Source: UBA2040 sp963977135
Lineage (GTDB): Bacteria > Bacteroidota > Bacteroidia > Flavobacteriales_D > Crocinitomicaceae
Length of the DNA: 64,000 nt
NCBI GenBank assembly: GCA_963977135.1
Contig: CAXBNN010000008.1
Location: forward strand, 71,451-135,450
Direction: 5' to 3'
Shown piece after piece: positions 44,358-52,961 of this stretch. Below the pieces are notes generated by a model. That model had not been told where the DNA came from, searched no databases, and was given only the letters and a program-made list of their open reading frames with translations. The first letter of the stretch is position 1; the number at the start of each line of letters is the position of its first letter. A program made the position numbers and the translations under genes.

Positions 44358-45275
44358 ATGTTTTACATCCACGCCATAACGTCAATTAGTCATCAAGATT
44401 CATTCTTGAATGCGGATGTAAACGAAAACTTACAAGCTATTTCTGACGAAACTCCGTTGATCGCACCAAATTATAAGGACTATGTTTCTCCAGTAGCATT
44501 GCGTAGATTAAGTTCTATTTTGCGAATGGGAATTGCGGCAGCAAAAGAATGCGAGAATAAAGTTGGACAACCCTTTGATGCTATTTCAGTAGGAACGGCT
44601 TTAGGCTGTCTAACAGACACTGAAAAGTTTTTGAAAGTGATCAACTCAGTTGAAGGTGATATTTTATCTCCTACAGCTTTTATTCAGTCTACACACAATA
44701 CCATTGCAGGTCAGATTTCATTGGATATGGGAAACCATTCCTACAACATGACGCATACGCAAAATAATGTTTCATTTGAAATGGCCTTAATTGATGGTAT
44801 GCTGTGTTGTTCAGAAGATTCAAAAAATGTTTTGGTCGGTGCAGCGGACGAAGCCATTGACTTTTTAAACTTATTGAAACCGGCGATTTTACCTCAAGAA
44901 GCACATTTGACTTCTGGAGCGACTTTTCTTGTTCTTCAGCCAAATAAGAATGCAAATTCTATAGCGATTAAAGACTGTTCAGCCATTAAAACGAAACGCA
45001 GTTTGCATGAAGAAATAGAGACATTTTTGACTGATAATAACATCTCGAAGAATGACATTCACAAAGTGTTTTCTAATAACGATGAATTGAATAATCAGTT
45101 TTCGGATCACGTGAATTTTTCTGAGTTCACAGGCTTACATTACAGTTCTTCCGCTTTTGGTACGCACATGGCGCACGATTGGCTGTTGAAAAACGCAAAC
45201 AAAAATGTACTTGTTGTCAACTCTGGATGCAACGAAAATATAGGATTGATACTACTCTCAAATGTTAAGGCATAA
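44358..45275 (+). CDS. Inactive ketosynthase (chain-length-factor-like) of pair 1
   Basis: The 305-residue protein keeps the ketosynthase N-terminal half (VALRRLSSILRMGIAAAK, FIQSTHNTIAGQ), but the position of the catalytic Cys is occupied by Thr/Gln (NMTHTQNNVSF). The C-terminal part is shortened, and the two catalytic His motifs are missing. Such partners set chain length or stabilise the active KS. Its end overlaps the deacetylase gene by 14 bases. Confidence 0.78.
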   Translation: MFYIHAITSISHQDSFLNADVNENLQAISDETPLIAPNYKDYVSPVALRRLSSILRMGIAAAKECENKVGQPFDAISVGTALGCLTDTEKFLKVINSVEGDILSPTAFIQSTHNTIAGQISLDMGNHSYNMTHTQNNVSFEMALIDGMLCCSEDSKNVLVGAADEAIDFLNLLKPAILPQEAHLTSGATFLVLQPNKNANSIAIKDCSAIKTKRSLHEEIETFLTDNNISKNDIHKVFSNNDELNNQFSDHVNFSEFTGLHYSSSAFGTHMAHDWLLKNANKNVLVVNSGCNENIGLILLSNVKA

Positions 45276-46029
45276 ACTCAACGTATTGTTCCTAGTCCTT
45301 TCGATGGTACTTATTTCCATCATTTTCTGGACGGATGACAATATGCTAACTCTTCTATTTACAGCCTTTCTAATATTCTTTTTGATTCTTAGTGCCGGTG
45401 TAATGTTTTTGCGTTTTAATTACTTTCTAAAAGCAATTTGTTCTACTGATAAACCATTTGTCCTTTTGACATTCGACGATGGGCCAGATCCGAAAACAAC
45501 GCCGAGTATCTTAGATAATTTGGCAAAATACAATGTCAAAGCACTATTTTTTGTCATCGGTAAAAAGGCAGAGACTCACCCTGAATTAATTGATAGAATT
45601 TTGGACGAAGGTCATTCTATTGGAAATCATACTTATTCTCATCCGCCAATTTTTGCCTTGATGAATGGAGAAAAAGTAAAAGATCAGATCGTAAAATTTA
45701 ATCAAGTTTTAGAGAAAAAAGGAGTGAAGACGAATGTCTTTCGTCCACCTGTTGGGTATACCAATCCCATTATTGCTAGAGTCATTAAGAATTTAAATCT
45801 CAAAGTTATAGGTTGGAACAAGCGTTCATATGACACAGTCATCTTTAATTCTAGTTGGCTATCTAATAGATTATTAAGCCAAGCAAAAGCAGGAAGCATT
45901 ATTCTTCTTCATGACAACTTAAAGCAAACGGAGGCTGCCTTACCTATGTTTTTGGAAAAGGCGAGAGAAAAAGGCATTATCTTTGCAAACGAGTTGGATA
46001 TAAAATCGATATTAAATGAAAATAGTTAG
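45262..46029 (+). CDS. Polysaccharide deacetylase (NodB) family membrane protein
   Basis: Two hydrophobic segments near the N-terminus (about residues 7-25 and 28-50) precede a NodB domain. The catalytic motif LTFDDGPDPKT and the metal-binding GNHTYSHP are present, and the later RPPVGYTN and ILLHDN segments are complete, so it should be active. The substrate is probably an acetyl group on a lipid or glycan; why it sits in a pigment cluster is not clear. It overlaps both neighbours by 14 bases, so it is part of the operon. Confidence 0.85.
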   Translation: MLRHKLNVLFLVLSMVLISIIFWTDDNMLTLLFTAFLIFFLILSAGVMFLRFNYFLKAICSTDKPFVLLTFDDGPDPKTTPSILDNLAKYNVKALFFVIGKKAETHPELIDRILDEGHSIGNHTYSHPPIFALMNGEKVKDQIVKFNQVLEKKGVKTNVFRPPVGYTNPIIARVIKNLNLKVIGWNKRSYDTVIFNSSWLSNRLLSQAKAGSIILLHDNLKQTEAALPMFLEKAREKGIIFANELDIKSILNENS

Positions 46030-46642
46030 TCTACTTTTAGTTTTTACGTTTGTATCCTTGTCGTATTTCGCTCAAGATTTTAAGAAAATTAGTGATCCAA
46101 CTGCTTGTAGAGCTTCAATCTTAAAAAAGCAAAAAGCAACAAAAACGCTAACAGCAGATTTTAAAGAAACAATTTATTCATCCATGTTCAATACGCCTCA
46201 AAAGGCCAATGGAGAATTGAATTACAAGCAAACCGACAAAATTCGCTGGGAACATACTTCGCCAACAAAAAAGGTGATGCTGATAGACGGTTCAAAAATT
46301 AAGTATTCTGAAAATGGAGTTGAAATAAAAGATCCGTCAACCAAAGCTGTTGTCAAGAAAATTCAAAACCTGATGGTCAAAATGTTGTCAGGTGACTTTT
46401 TGGACGGAAAAGACTTTACCATTTACTATTACGAAAGTGGTAGTGAGTTCAAATTGAAATTGAAACCTAAATCTAGCCGTATGTCGAAATACATAGAGTC
46501 TGTGGTTTTAATATTTAACAAAAGCGATTTGCTATTAAACGAAATGAGTTTGATCGAAGACGAAGACGAGAAAATAGTATATTCGTTCAATAACGTCAAA
46601 TCAAATAGTACAATTAGTGATTCTAAATTTCAATCTTTCTAA
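46016..46642 (+). CDS. LolA-like outer-membrane lipoprotein carrier protein
   Basis: A signal peptide (residues 1-19, YFAQ) precedes the LolA-type concave sheet (TLTADFKETIYSSMF, GELNYKQTDKIRWEHTSP, then KIKYSENGVEIKD). The 208-residue size is normal. In flexirubin and aryl polyene clusters LolA-like proteins are thought to carry the hydrophobic product across the periplasm to the outer membrane. It overlaps the neighbours at both ends. Confidence 0.88.
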   Translation: MKIVSLLLVFTFVSLSYFAQDFKKISDPTACRASILKKQKATKTLTADFKETIYSSMFNTPQKANGELNYKQTDKIRWEHTSPTKKVMLIDGSKIKYSENGVEIKDPSTKAVVKKIQNLMVKMLSGDFLDGKDFTIYYYESGSEFKLKLKPKSSRMSKYIESVVLIFNKSDLLLNEMSLIEDEDEKIVYSFNNVKSNSTISDSKFQSF

Positions 46643-47013
46643 TGATTCTAAAGGATAATTTTTACTTGGTTAACGAACTTTTATTCGAAGAGAATACCAT
46701 TTCGGCCAAATTGCAATTGAATGCAGATCATCCAATTTTCGAGGGGCATTTTCCGAATAATCCTGTCACGCCTGGTGTTATTGAAATGGAGATTATTAAA
46801 GAAGTTGTTGGTTTGGCAATTGAGCAGCCAGTGAAAATGAAAGCGATGTCTTCGTGCAAGTTTCTGGCAATTTTAAACCCAAATGAATCTCCAGAGATAA
46901 CAGTAAATATTTCTATTGCAGAGCGCGAAGGTCAGCGCATTCGAATCAATGGGTCAATCTCTGATGCTGAGAAATCCTTTATGAAAATTGGGGCTGAGTA
47001 TTTTATTGCATAG
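46642..47013 (+). CDS. Hotdog-fold 3-hydroxyacyl-ACP dehydratase (FabZ/FabA-like) 2
   Basis: The FabZ signature DHPIFEGHFPNNPVTPGVIEME includes the catalytic His in EGHFP. The 123-residue length is short for FabZ but normal for the small dehydratase-like proteins of aryl polyene clusters. It is the last gene of the first rightward operon (TAATG overlap). Confidence 0.85.
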   Translation: MILKDNFYLVNELLFEENTISAKLQLNADHPIFEGHFPNNPVTPGVIEMEIIKEVVGLAIEQPVKMKAMSSCKFLAILNPNESPEITVNISIAEREGQRIRINGSISDAEKSFMKIGAEYFIA

Positions 47014-47118
47014 CTAAAAAAGCAGTTTGTTGTTTTATATTTATTTGTATCTTCAATAGAATAAGTTTGTGGTCATAAATTGGAACCGTATAAATTTTCA
47101 AATTTGAATCTACTACAA

Positions 47119-47610
47119 ATGAATAAATTAAAAATAATCACTGACGTTTTCATTCTAAAAAAAATCGTGTCCATTCGTAATCAAAATGTCATGTTGGATC
47201 AGGATTTAGCTGAATTGTATGTTGTGCCAACAAAAGTATTGAATCAGACTGTAAAAAGAAACAGTAAACGTTTTCCAGATGATTTTCATTTTCAATTAAA
47301 TGATGCTGAATTTGAAAGTTTGAAGTCACAATTTGTGACCTCAAAAAGAGGCGGAAGAAGAAGTTTGCCAAATGCCTTTACTGAACAAGGTGTCGCTATG
47401 CTTTCAAGCGTCTTGAATAGTGATGTGGCAATAGAAGTTAATATTCAAATTATTAGAATCTTCACGAAAATGAGAACGCTAATTTCCAAGAATACGGATA
47501 TATTATTGCAACTCGAAAGGGTCGAAAACAGATTGCTAATGAATCAAGATACGATTAGTCAACACGAAGATGAAATTGCATTGATTTTTAAATATTTGAA
47601 AATTTATTGA
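47119..47610 (+). CDS. ORF6N domain protein
   Basis: The ORF6N DNA-binding domain is clear (residues about 10-95, RNQNVMLDQDLAELYVV, KRFPDDFHFQL). It is followed by the EQGVAMLSSVLNS segment and a C-terminal coiled coil of about 45 residues (LLQLERVENRLLMNQ). An ATG at 47119 is used; the open frame begins earlier with a TTG. ORF6N proteins occur in phages and scattered in Bacteroidota chromosomes, where they probably regulate genes. No phage gene is nearby, so this is a single-gene insertion between two parts of the pigment cluster. Confidence 0.85.
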   Translation: MNKLKIITDVFILKKIVSIRNQNVMLDQDLAELYVVPTKVLNQTVKRNSKRFPDDFHFQLNDAEFESLKSQFVTSKRGGRRSLPNAFTEQGVAMLSSVLNSDVAIEVNIQIIRIFTKMRTLISKNTDILLQLERVENRLLMNQDTISQHEDEIALIFKYLKIY

Positions 47611-47656
47611 AACCTTCAATTCCTGAAAGAAAAAGAATCGGTTTTAAGGAATAAGT

Positions 47657-48829
47657 TTATTTACTTCTTACCGGCGACTTCCGAAATACAGACAAAACAC
47701 CGAAAATCACAACAAAAACGGCTGCAAAAGCAAAACAAGACAATAGAATTGCTCCAATAAAGTATTGTTTCAAGTTTTGCTGAACGGCATCACTAGAAAA
47801 ATCTAAGAATTTCGAAAATTCCACAGATCCAAATCCAAAATAGGATCCTGTCAGCAGGCTTAAATAAATAATGAATGGAATCATCGGAGGAATGGAAATG
47901 TTTGCCGCTGTAATGAATAAAACCTTATTCAAACGGAACAAAACGGCTAGTGGAATACCAACCAACAATTGAAATCCCCAGATTGGGAAAATGCCCATAA
48001 AAACACCAAAAGAAATGGATAAAGACTTGCTCAAATTACTTTCTTCCGGTTTAATCGCTTCATGTTTTATTTTAGCGAAAGTGTCTTTAGAAAAAAGCTT
48101 TTTAGGATAATAGTAGAACAGAGCACCCAAAACCAAAACGCTATTCAAAACACTGATACGAAAGAAATCACGACCAGGTCGGAAATGAGAAACACGTTCT
48201 TCTGGATCGTATTTTACTTGGATGGAAACCGGAATGAATCTGACAAACTTCCAAGCCAAACGAACGATTACCTCAATTTCTAATTCAAATTTCGTCGTAA
48301 ATAAGCGCATCTTTTTCAATGGCTTGAGAGGGTAAATCCTAAAACCAGTTTGGGTATCAGGAAGTGTAATCCAGGTCTCTAGTTTGAACCAAAAATTAGA
48401 AAACTTATTGCCGAAAGAACTTTTGTTTGGGACACCTTCCTGAGACATGTTTCTCGAACCCATGATTACTGCTCCTTTGTTTTCATAAGCAGCTTGAATC
48501 ATTTTGGGAATGTCAGAAGGGTAGTGCTGACCATCAGAATCAAAGGTCAAGGCATTTTCAAAACCAAGTTCAATCGCTTTCTTAAATCCTTTTCGTAATG
48601 AGAATCCTTTTCCGCGATTTGGATCATTCTTGAGAACAATAATGTCTGTTTCAAACTTCGCCAGAATTTCTGAGGTACTATCCGTTGCCCCATCATTGAT
48701 AACGATTATTCGTTCCTTAGGAATAATTTCCATTACCGAATTGATCACCCTTTCAAGTGTTCGTTCGTTATTGTATGTAGGAATAATAACGCAACCGTTA
48801 ATATCGGAAATTGTTGGCGTGTAGCTCAT
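47657..48829 (-). CDS. Glycosyltransferase family 2/DUF2062 fusion membrane protein
   Basis: Residues about 10-230 are a GT-A fold of the dolichyl-phosphate mannose synthase type (CVIIPTYNNERTLERV, VINDGATDSTSE, DSDGQHYPSD). Residues about 250-390 match DUF2062, with two or three membrane helices (GVFMGIFPIWGFQL, ITAANISIPPMIPFIIY). It points against the pigment genes and ends 46 bases from the ORF6N gene. It could add a sugar to a lipid carrier or pigment. Confidence 0.88.
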   Translation of the reverse strand: MSYTPTISDINGCVIIPTYNNERTLERVINSVMEIIPKERIIVINDGATDSTSEILAKFETDIIVLKNDPNRGKGFSLRKGFKKAIELGFENALTFDSDGQHYPSDIPKMIQAAYENKGAVIMGSRNMSQEGVPNKSSFGNKFSNFWFKLETWITLPDTQTGFRIYPLKPLKKMRLFTTKFELEIEVIVRLAWKFVRFIPVSIQVKYDPEERVSHFRPGRDFFRISVLNSVLVLGALFYYYPKKLFSKDTFAKIKHEAIKPEESNLSKSLSISFGVFMGIFPIWGFQLLVGIPLAVLFRLNKVLFITAANISIPPMIPFIIYLSLLTGSYFGFGSVEFSKFLDFSSDAVQQNLKQYFIGAILLSCFAFAAVFVVIFGVLSVFRKSPVRSK

Positions 48830-49040
48830 TTACCTTGCAAAAATAAGACGGGATTTGAATTATACTAATTCAAATGTAAAAATTCCAAGTGATTTTTCTT
48901 GTAAAATGCCTAACTAGCATTGGTTATACTCAATTTTTAGTTAGCATTATCAATGGTGACTTGTTGTTAATTGGAATAAAATTGAAAATCTTGTTGCTAA
49001 ATACAACGAATTTCGTGACTTTTACAGTGATTTTGAAACC

Positions 49041-49484
49041 ATGACACATCTTTTTATAGCACTTGTATCGTTTGCCGTATCTTTCTCAAAAGCAGATTTT
49101 TATTCTGTTATGTCTGGAGATAATGAAAACTCAATATCGAACTATATTAGTAAGTTAGAGAATGCAGCAAGCAATGAACAAAAAGCTTACAAAGGTGCAT
49201 TGTTAATGAAAAAAGCTAGTTTTCAAAAAACACCAAAGGAAAAATTAGTTTTATTTAAGGAAGGGCGATTGTTATTAGAAAATGAGATCTCTAAAGATTC
49301 TAAAAACACAGAATATCGATTTTTGCGTCTGATAATTCAAGAGAACGCACCAAAGATTTTAAAATACAACACGAATATTTCAGAAGACGCTGCTTTGGTT
49401 AAAAAATATTACCCATCTTTAAATGGTGATGTGAAAAAAGCTGTAGAATCATATTCCAAAAGTTCCACGAACCTGAAATTGTAG
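49041..49484 (+). CDS. Small exported protein of unknown function, first gene of the dar operon
   Basis: The 147-residue protein begins with a hydrophobic stretch (LFIALVSFAVSFS) that looks like a signal peptide, then a helical, Lys/Glu-rich body with no motif I recognise. It starts 10 bases before darA and follows a 212-base gap from the divergent glycosyltransferase gene. I see no convincing promoter motif in that gap. Its position suggests a role in the dialkylresorcinol branch. Confidence 0.65.
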   Translation: MTHLFIALVSFAVSFSKADFYSVMSGDNENSISNYISKLENAASNEQKAYKGALLMKKASFQKTPKEKLVLFKEGRLLLENEISKDSKNTEYRFLRLIIQENAPKILKYNTNISEDAALVKKYYPSLNGDVKKAVESYSKSSTNLKL

Positions 49485-49494
49485 TTGGTTATCA

Positions 49495-50397
49495 ATGAGA
49501 ATTCTTGCCATTTCTTATTCGCAGTCGGGTCAGCTGACTGAAATTCTAAACAATTTCATTAAACCACTCTCTGGTGAAATTGATTTCGTTTCAATTCACC
49601 CTAAAAAAAAGTATTCTTTCCCTTGGGCTTCGCACACTTTTTTTGACACGATGCCTGAGACGGTTTTGGAAAGAGAAATAGAATTAGAGGATATCAACTT
49701 CAAGCACGAAAAATACGATTTGATTTTATTGGGTTACCAACCATGGTTTTTATCGCCTTCATTGCCGACGACAGCTTTATTGAAAAATGAAGAGTTCAAA
49801 AAACGATTGAAAGGAACGGATGTTGTTACAATTATCGGTGCTCGAAATATGTGGATCAATTCGCAAGAAAGCGTAAAAAAACAGATTTCAGGGGCAGGAG
49901 GTAGACTAATTGGAAATGTTCCTTTTATTGATAAAAATAATAATACAATTAGTGCTATTACCATTCTGCATTGGATGCTGACAGGTAAAAAAGAGAAAAA
50001 ATACGGAATCTTCCCTAAGCCTGGTGTAAGCGATCAAGATATAGCTGAAGCGGAGTTGTTTGGTCGAATTCTCGAAACAAGCATTCAAGATAAGGACATA
50101 GAAAATTTTCAGCCAAAGGTACTTTCTACGAATAAAGTGAACATTGCCACAAATATATTGTTTATCGAAGGGAAGGCTAAGCGGTTGTTTAACATATGGG
50201 CAAATCTTATTGTCAAAAAAGGAACCACGGAAAAGAAAAGAAAATTTTGGGTGAATATGTACAAGTATTATTTGCTCTTTGCACTTTTTATCATCGCCCC
50301 AATAGTTTTTCTTCTTTATTCCATATTGATAAGACCATTTGTTTGCGGTTCGATAAAGAGAAAAAAAGAGTATTTTTGTAGCGTGAATCTAAAATAA
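49495..50397 (+). CDS. darA: DarA, flavodoxin-like aromatase of dialkylresorcinol synthesis
   Basis: The N-terminus (ILAISYSQSGQLTEIL) is a flavodoxin-type FMN site, and YDLILLGYQPWFLSPSLPT followed by VVTIIGARNMW fits the DarA family. By established knowledge DarB builds a cyclohexanedione and DarA oxidises it to the aromatic dialkylresorcinol. The last 45 residues include a strong membrane helix (LFALFIIAPIVFLLY), so the enzyme is likely bound to the inner membrane. It is directly followed by darB. Confidence 0.88.
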   Translation: MRILAISYSQSGQLTEILNNFIKPLSGEIDFVSIHPKKKYSFPWASHTFFDTMPETVLEREIELEDINFKHEKYDLILLGYQPWFLSPSLPTTALLKNEEFKKRLKGTDVVTIIGARNMWINSQESVKKQISGAGGRLIGNVPFIDKNNNTISAITILHWMLTGKKEKKYGIFPKPGVSDQDIAEAELFGRILETSIQDKDIENFQPKVLSTNKVNIATNILFIEGKAKRLFNIWANLIVKKGTTEKKRKFWVNMYKYYLLFALFIIAPIVFLLYSILIRPFVCGSIKRKKEYFCSVNLK

Positions 50398-50400
50398 CAA

Positions 50401-51549
50401 ATGAGTTTAAAAGAGGTCTTTATTACCCGTACTTCATCATTTTTACCAAATAAACCTGTTCCGAACGACGAAATGGAAATATATTTGGGTCTGATCAACG
50501 ATCAAGCTTCTAAAATGAAATCTTTGGTGCTCAGAAATAACGGAATTAAAACCCGTTATTATGCTCTCGATGAGAACGGTGTCCATACACATACAAATGC
50601 TCAATTGACGGCTTTGGCTGTAAAACAGCTGTTTGATAAGAATCCTGATGAATTAAAAGAAATTACGTTAATGAGTTGTGGTACTTCATCGCCGGATCAA
50701 ATGATGCCCTCACATGGAGTGGAAACGCATGGAATGTTGCCAAATTCTTCCAACATGGAAGTAATTACACCTTCTGGTAATTGTTGCTCCGGAATGCACG
50801 CATTGAAATACAACTATATGGCAACCCGAGCGGGTATGGCAACTAAATCTGTAGCCGCAGCTTCTGAAAGAATGTCTCGTGTTATGCATGCTGATACTTT
50901 TAATCTGGAAGTGGATAGAAAACTCGAATTGGAAGAAAACCCATTTATAGCTTTCGAAAAAGACTTTTTAAGATGGATGTTATCTGACGGGGCATCTGCT
51001 TTTCTTCTTGAAGATAAAAAGAATGAAAATGACATTTCATTGCGCATAGATTGGATGGAAAGTATGTCATATGCTAATCAAGAAGAAGCTTGTATGTACA
51101 TGGCGAGCGACAAATTGGAAGATGGAACGCTTAAAAGCTATAAGGACTATACAGGTGAAGAAATCAATAAAAAATCAATATTTAGTGTTAAACAAGACGT
51201 TAAGTTATTGAGTAAAAACATTGTACCTCTTGGATTTAAAGGACTTCAGAAAATTTTTAAAGAGAAGAATTTGACGCCAGATGACGTGACGTACTTCTTG
51301 CCTCATATGTCTAGCTATTTCTTTGAGAATAAGATATATCAAGAGCTGAAAGACAATGGTATGGAAATTCCAAAGGAAAAGTGGTTCTCGAATTTGAGAG
51401 AAAAAGGAAATATCGGTGCCGCTTCGATTTATATGATGGTGGATGACCTTTGGAAAACTGGAAAGTTGAAAGAAGGGGAAACTATCTTGTTGGCTGTTCC
51501 AGAAAGTGCTAGATTTTCATATGTTTTTGCAATGCTTACTGTTTGTTAA
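50401..51549 (+). CDS. darB: DarB, KAS III-like dialkylresorcinol-forming ketosynthase
   Basis: The 382-residue protein has the KAS III-type triad: Cys in SGNCCSGMHALKYN, His in FLPHMSSYFF, and Asn in REKGNIGAAS. The N-terminal segment FLPNKPVPNDEME is typical of DarB. It joins a beta-ketoacyl-ACP with an enoyl thioester by condensation and Michael addition to give the 2,5-dialkylcyclohexane-1,3-dione, the substrate of DarA. The gene lies three bases after darA and one base before the next gene. Confidence 0.9.
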   Translation: MSLKEVFITRTSSFLPNKPVPNDEMEIYLGLINDQASKMKSLVLRNNGIKTRYYALDENGVHTHTNAQLTALAVKQLFDKNPDELKEITLMSCGTSSPDQMMPSHGVETHGMLPNSSNMEVITPSGNCCSGMHALKYNYMATRAGMATKSVAAASERMSRVMHADTFNLEVDRKLELEENPFIAFEKDFLRWMLSDGASAFLLEDKKNENDISLRIDWMESMSYANQEEACMYMASDKLEDGTLKSYKDYTGEEINKKSIFSVKQDVKLLSKNIVPLGFKGLQKIFKEKNLTPDDVTYFLPHMSSYFFENKIYQELKDNGMEIPKEKWFSNLREKGNIGAASIYMMVDDLWKTGKLKEGETILLAVPESARFSYVFAMLTVC

Positions 51550-51948
51550 ATGAAAAAATCAGAACTTCCGCAAGACAAAGGCCATCTGGAAAATTTTACC
51601 AGAGAGGTTTGCTATGTCAAAAATGCGGAAGGGAAGTATGAAGCAGACTTAAGTGTTGGATGGGAAGTGAAAAACGATGCATTAGACAATGCGTGGAGCG
51701 ATATCGACGAAAGAATTGAACAATCAAAAAAGTCTTTTTTGGATGGAACCTCTAGTCAAGTTGCTTATTTTATGGAAAGAGAATTAATGGATATTGGTGT
51801 TCTTTCAGGTTACACGGGATTTTGGAAATGGCAAATAAAACGTCATATGAAATCCGCTGTTTTCAATAAATTATCAGACAAAAAACTGTCAAAATACGCT
51901 GAAGCATTCGGGGTATCTATTCAAGAATTAAAAAAGCCAAACCTCTAG
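51550..51948 (+). CDS. Conserved-looking small cytoplasmic protein of the dar operon
   Basis: The 132-residue protein has no signal peptide and no membrane segment. It is mostly helical with many charged residues (SDIDERIEQSKKSFLDG, ELMDIGVLSGYTGFWKWQIKRHM). I do not recognise a family. It starts at the base after the darB stop, and the BtrH-like gene begins with a GTG sharing its last base, so it is translated with both. It may be an adaptor of the DAR enzymes. Confidence 0.65.
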   Translation: MKKSELPQDKGHLENFTREVCYVKNAEGKYEADLSVGWEVKNDALDNAWSDIDERIEQSKKSFLDGTSSQVAYFMERELMDIGVLSGYTGFWKWQIKRHMKSAVFNKLSDKKLSKYAEAFGVSIQELKKPNL

Positions 51949-52955
51949 TGTCGGAATTTATACATAACCAAACCGCACATTGTGAAAATGGTGTGACTCT
52001 AAGTTTATTAAAGAATCAAGGATTGGAATTCATGACGGAGCCTTTGGCTTTCGGTATTGGTTCTGGACTTTTTTATATCCATATTCCCTTTATGAAGGTG
52101 AACAATGGACCTGCAATATCTTTTCGAACTATCCCAGGATTGATTTTTAGAAGAACATGCAAGTTGCTGGGCGTTCATATGGTTACCCGCAAATTCAGAT
52201 CTCATGAAGAAGCACAATCTGTTCTTGAAGATTTATTAAAAAAAGGTATTCCTGTTGGTTGTCAAGTAGGAGTTTATCATCTGGTTTATTTCCCGAAAGA
52301 ATATCGTTTTCACTTTAATGCACACAACTTAATCGTTTTCGGAAAAGAGGAGGGAAGATATCTTATCAGTGATCCAACAATGGAGATGACAACCTCTTTA
52401 TTGCCTGAAGAATTAGATAAAGTTCGTTTCGCTAAAGGTGCTTTTGCCCCAAAAGGAAGAGTCAATTACGTTCTTTCCGCAAAAGACGTTACGAACGAGA
52501 AATTGAAAAGCGCAATTAAGAAAGGAATAAGTAGAAATTGTCAATTTATGCTTAAAATTCCGGGAGGAATTGCTGGAGCAAAAGGAATCAATTACACGGC
52601 AAAGCAAATTGAAGGCTGGCGCGAAAAATATGGTGAAAAACAAGCTGCACTTCATTTAGGACAAATCGTACGAATGCAAGAAGAAATTGGCACTGGAGGC
52701 GGAGGTTTCCGTTTTCTATATGCTGCCTTTTTAGATCAAGCTAGCGAAATATTTGGAAATGACCAGCTATTAAAAATATCAGATAAAATTACCCAGTCAG
52801 GCGACCTTTGGAGAGATTCGGCGATGCAAATGTCTGGAATCTATAAAGGTAGATTGAACACTCAAAAAGACTATCTGGATACAGCAAATCTGTTGAGAGA
52901 AATTAGTGCATTGGAAAAAGAAGCATTTCAAGAACTCAAAAGAATAAAATTGTAG
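51948..52955 (+). CDS. BtrH-like acyltransferase/peptidase-fold protein
   Basis: The first 150 residues match the BtrH N-terminal domain: a Cys12 in AHCENGVTLSLL, then HMVTRKF and HFNAHNLIVFG with a potential catalytic His, and ISDPTM as Asp region. The remainder fits the associated DUF4872. BtrH of butirosin synthesis transfers an acyl group from an ACP to an amine, using a papain-like fold. Here it could hand an acyl group from an ACP to the dialkylresorcinol hydroxyl. A GTG start shares its G with the preceding TAG. Confidence 0.8.
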   Translation: MSEFIHNQTAHCENGVTLSLLKNQGLEFMTEPLAFGIGSGLFYIHIPFMKVNNGPAISFRTIPGLIFRRTCKLLGVHMVTRKFRSHEEAQSVLEDLLKKGIPVGCQVGVYHLVYFPKEYRFHFNAHNLIVFGKEEGRYLISDPTMEMTTSLLPEELDKVRFAKGAFAPKGRVNYVLSAKDVTNEKLKSAIKKGISRNCQFMLKIPGGIAGAKGINYTAKQIEGWREKYGEKQAALHLGQIVRMQEEIGTGGGGFRFLYAAFLDQASEIFGNDQLLKISDKITQSGDLWRDSAMQMSGIYKGRLNTQKDYLDTANLLREISALEKEAFQELKRIKL

Positions 52956-52961
52956 GGCAGA

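Noticed and set aside
47119..47610. Prophage around the ORF6N gene
   Set aside because: No integrase, structural or lysis gene lies nearby; the neighbours are pigment genes and a glycosyltransferase.
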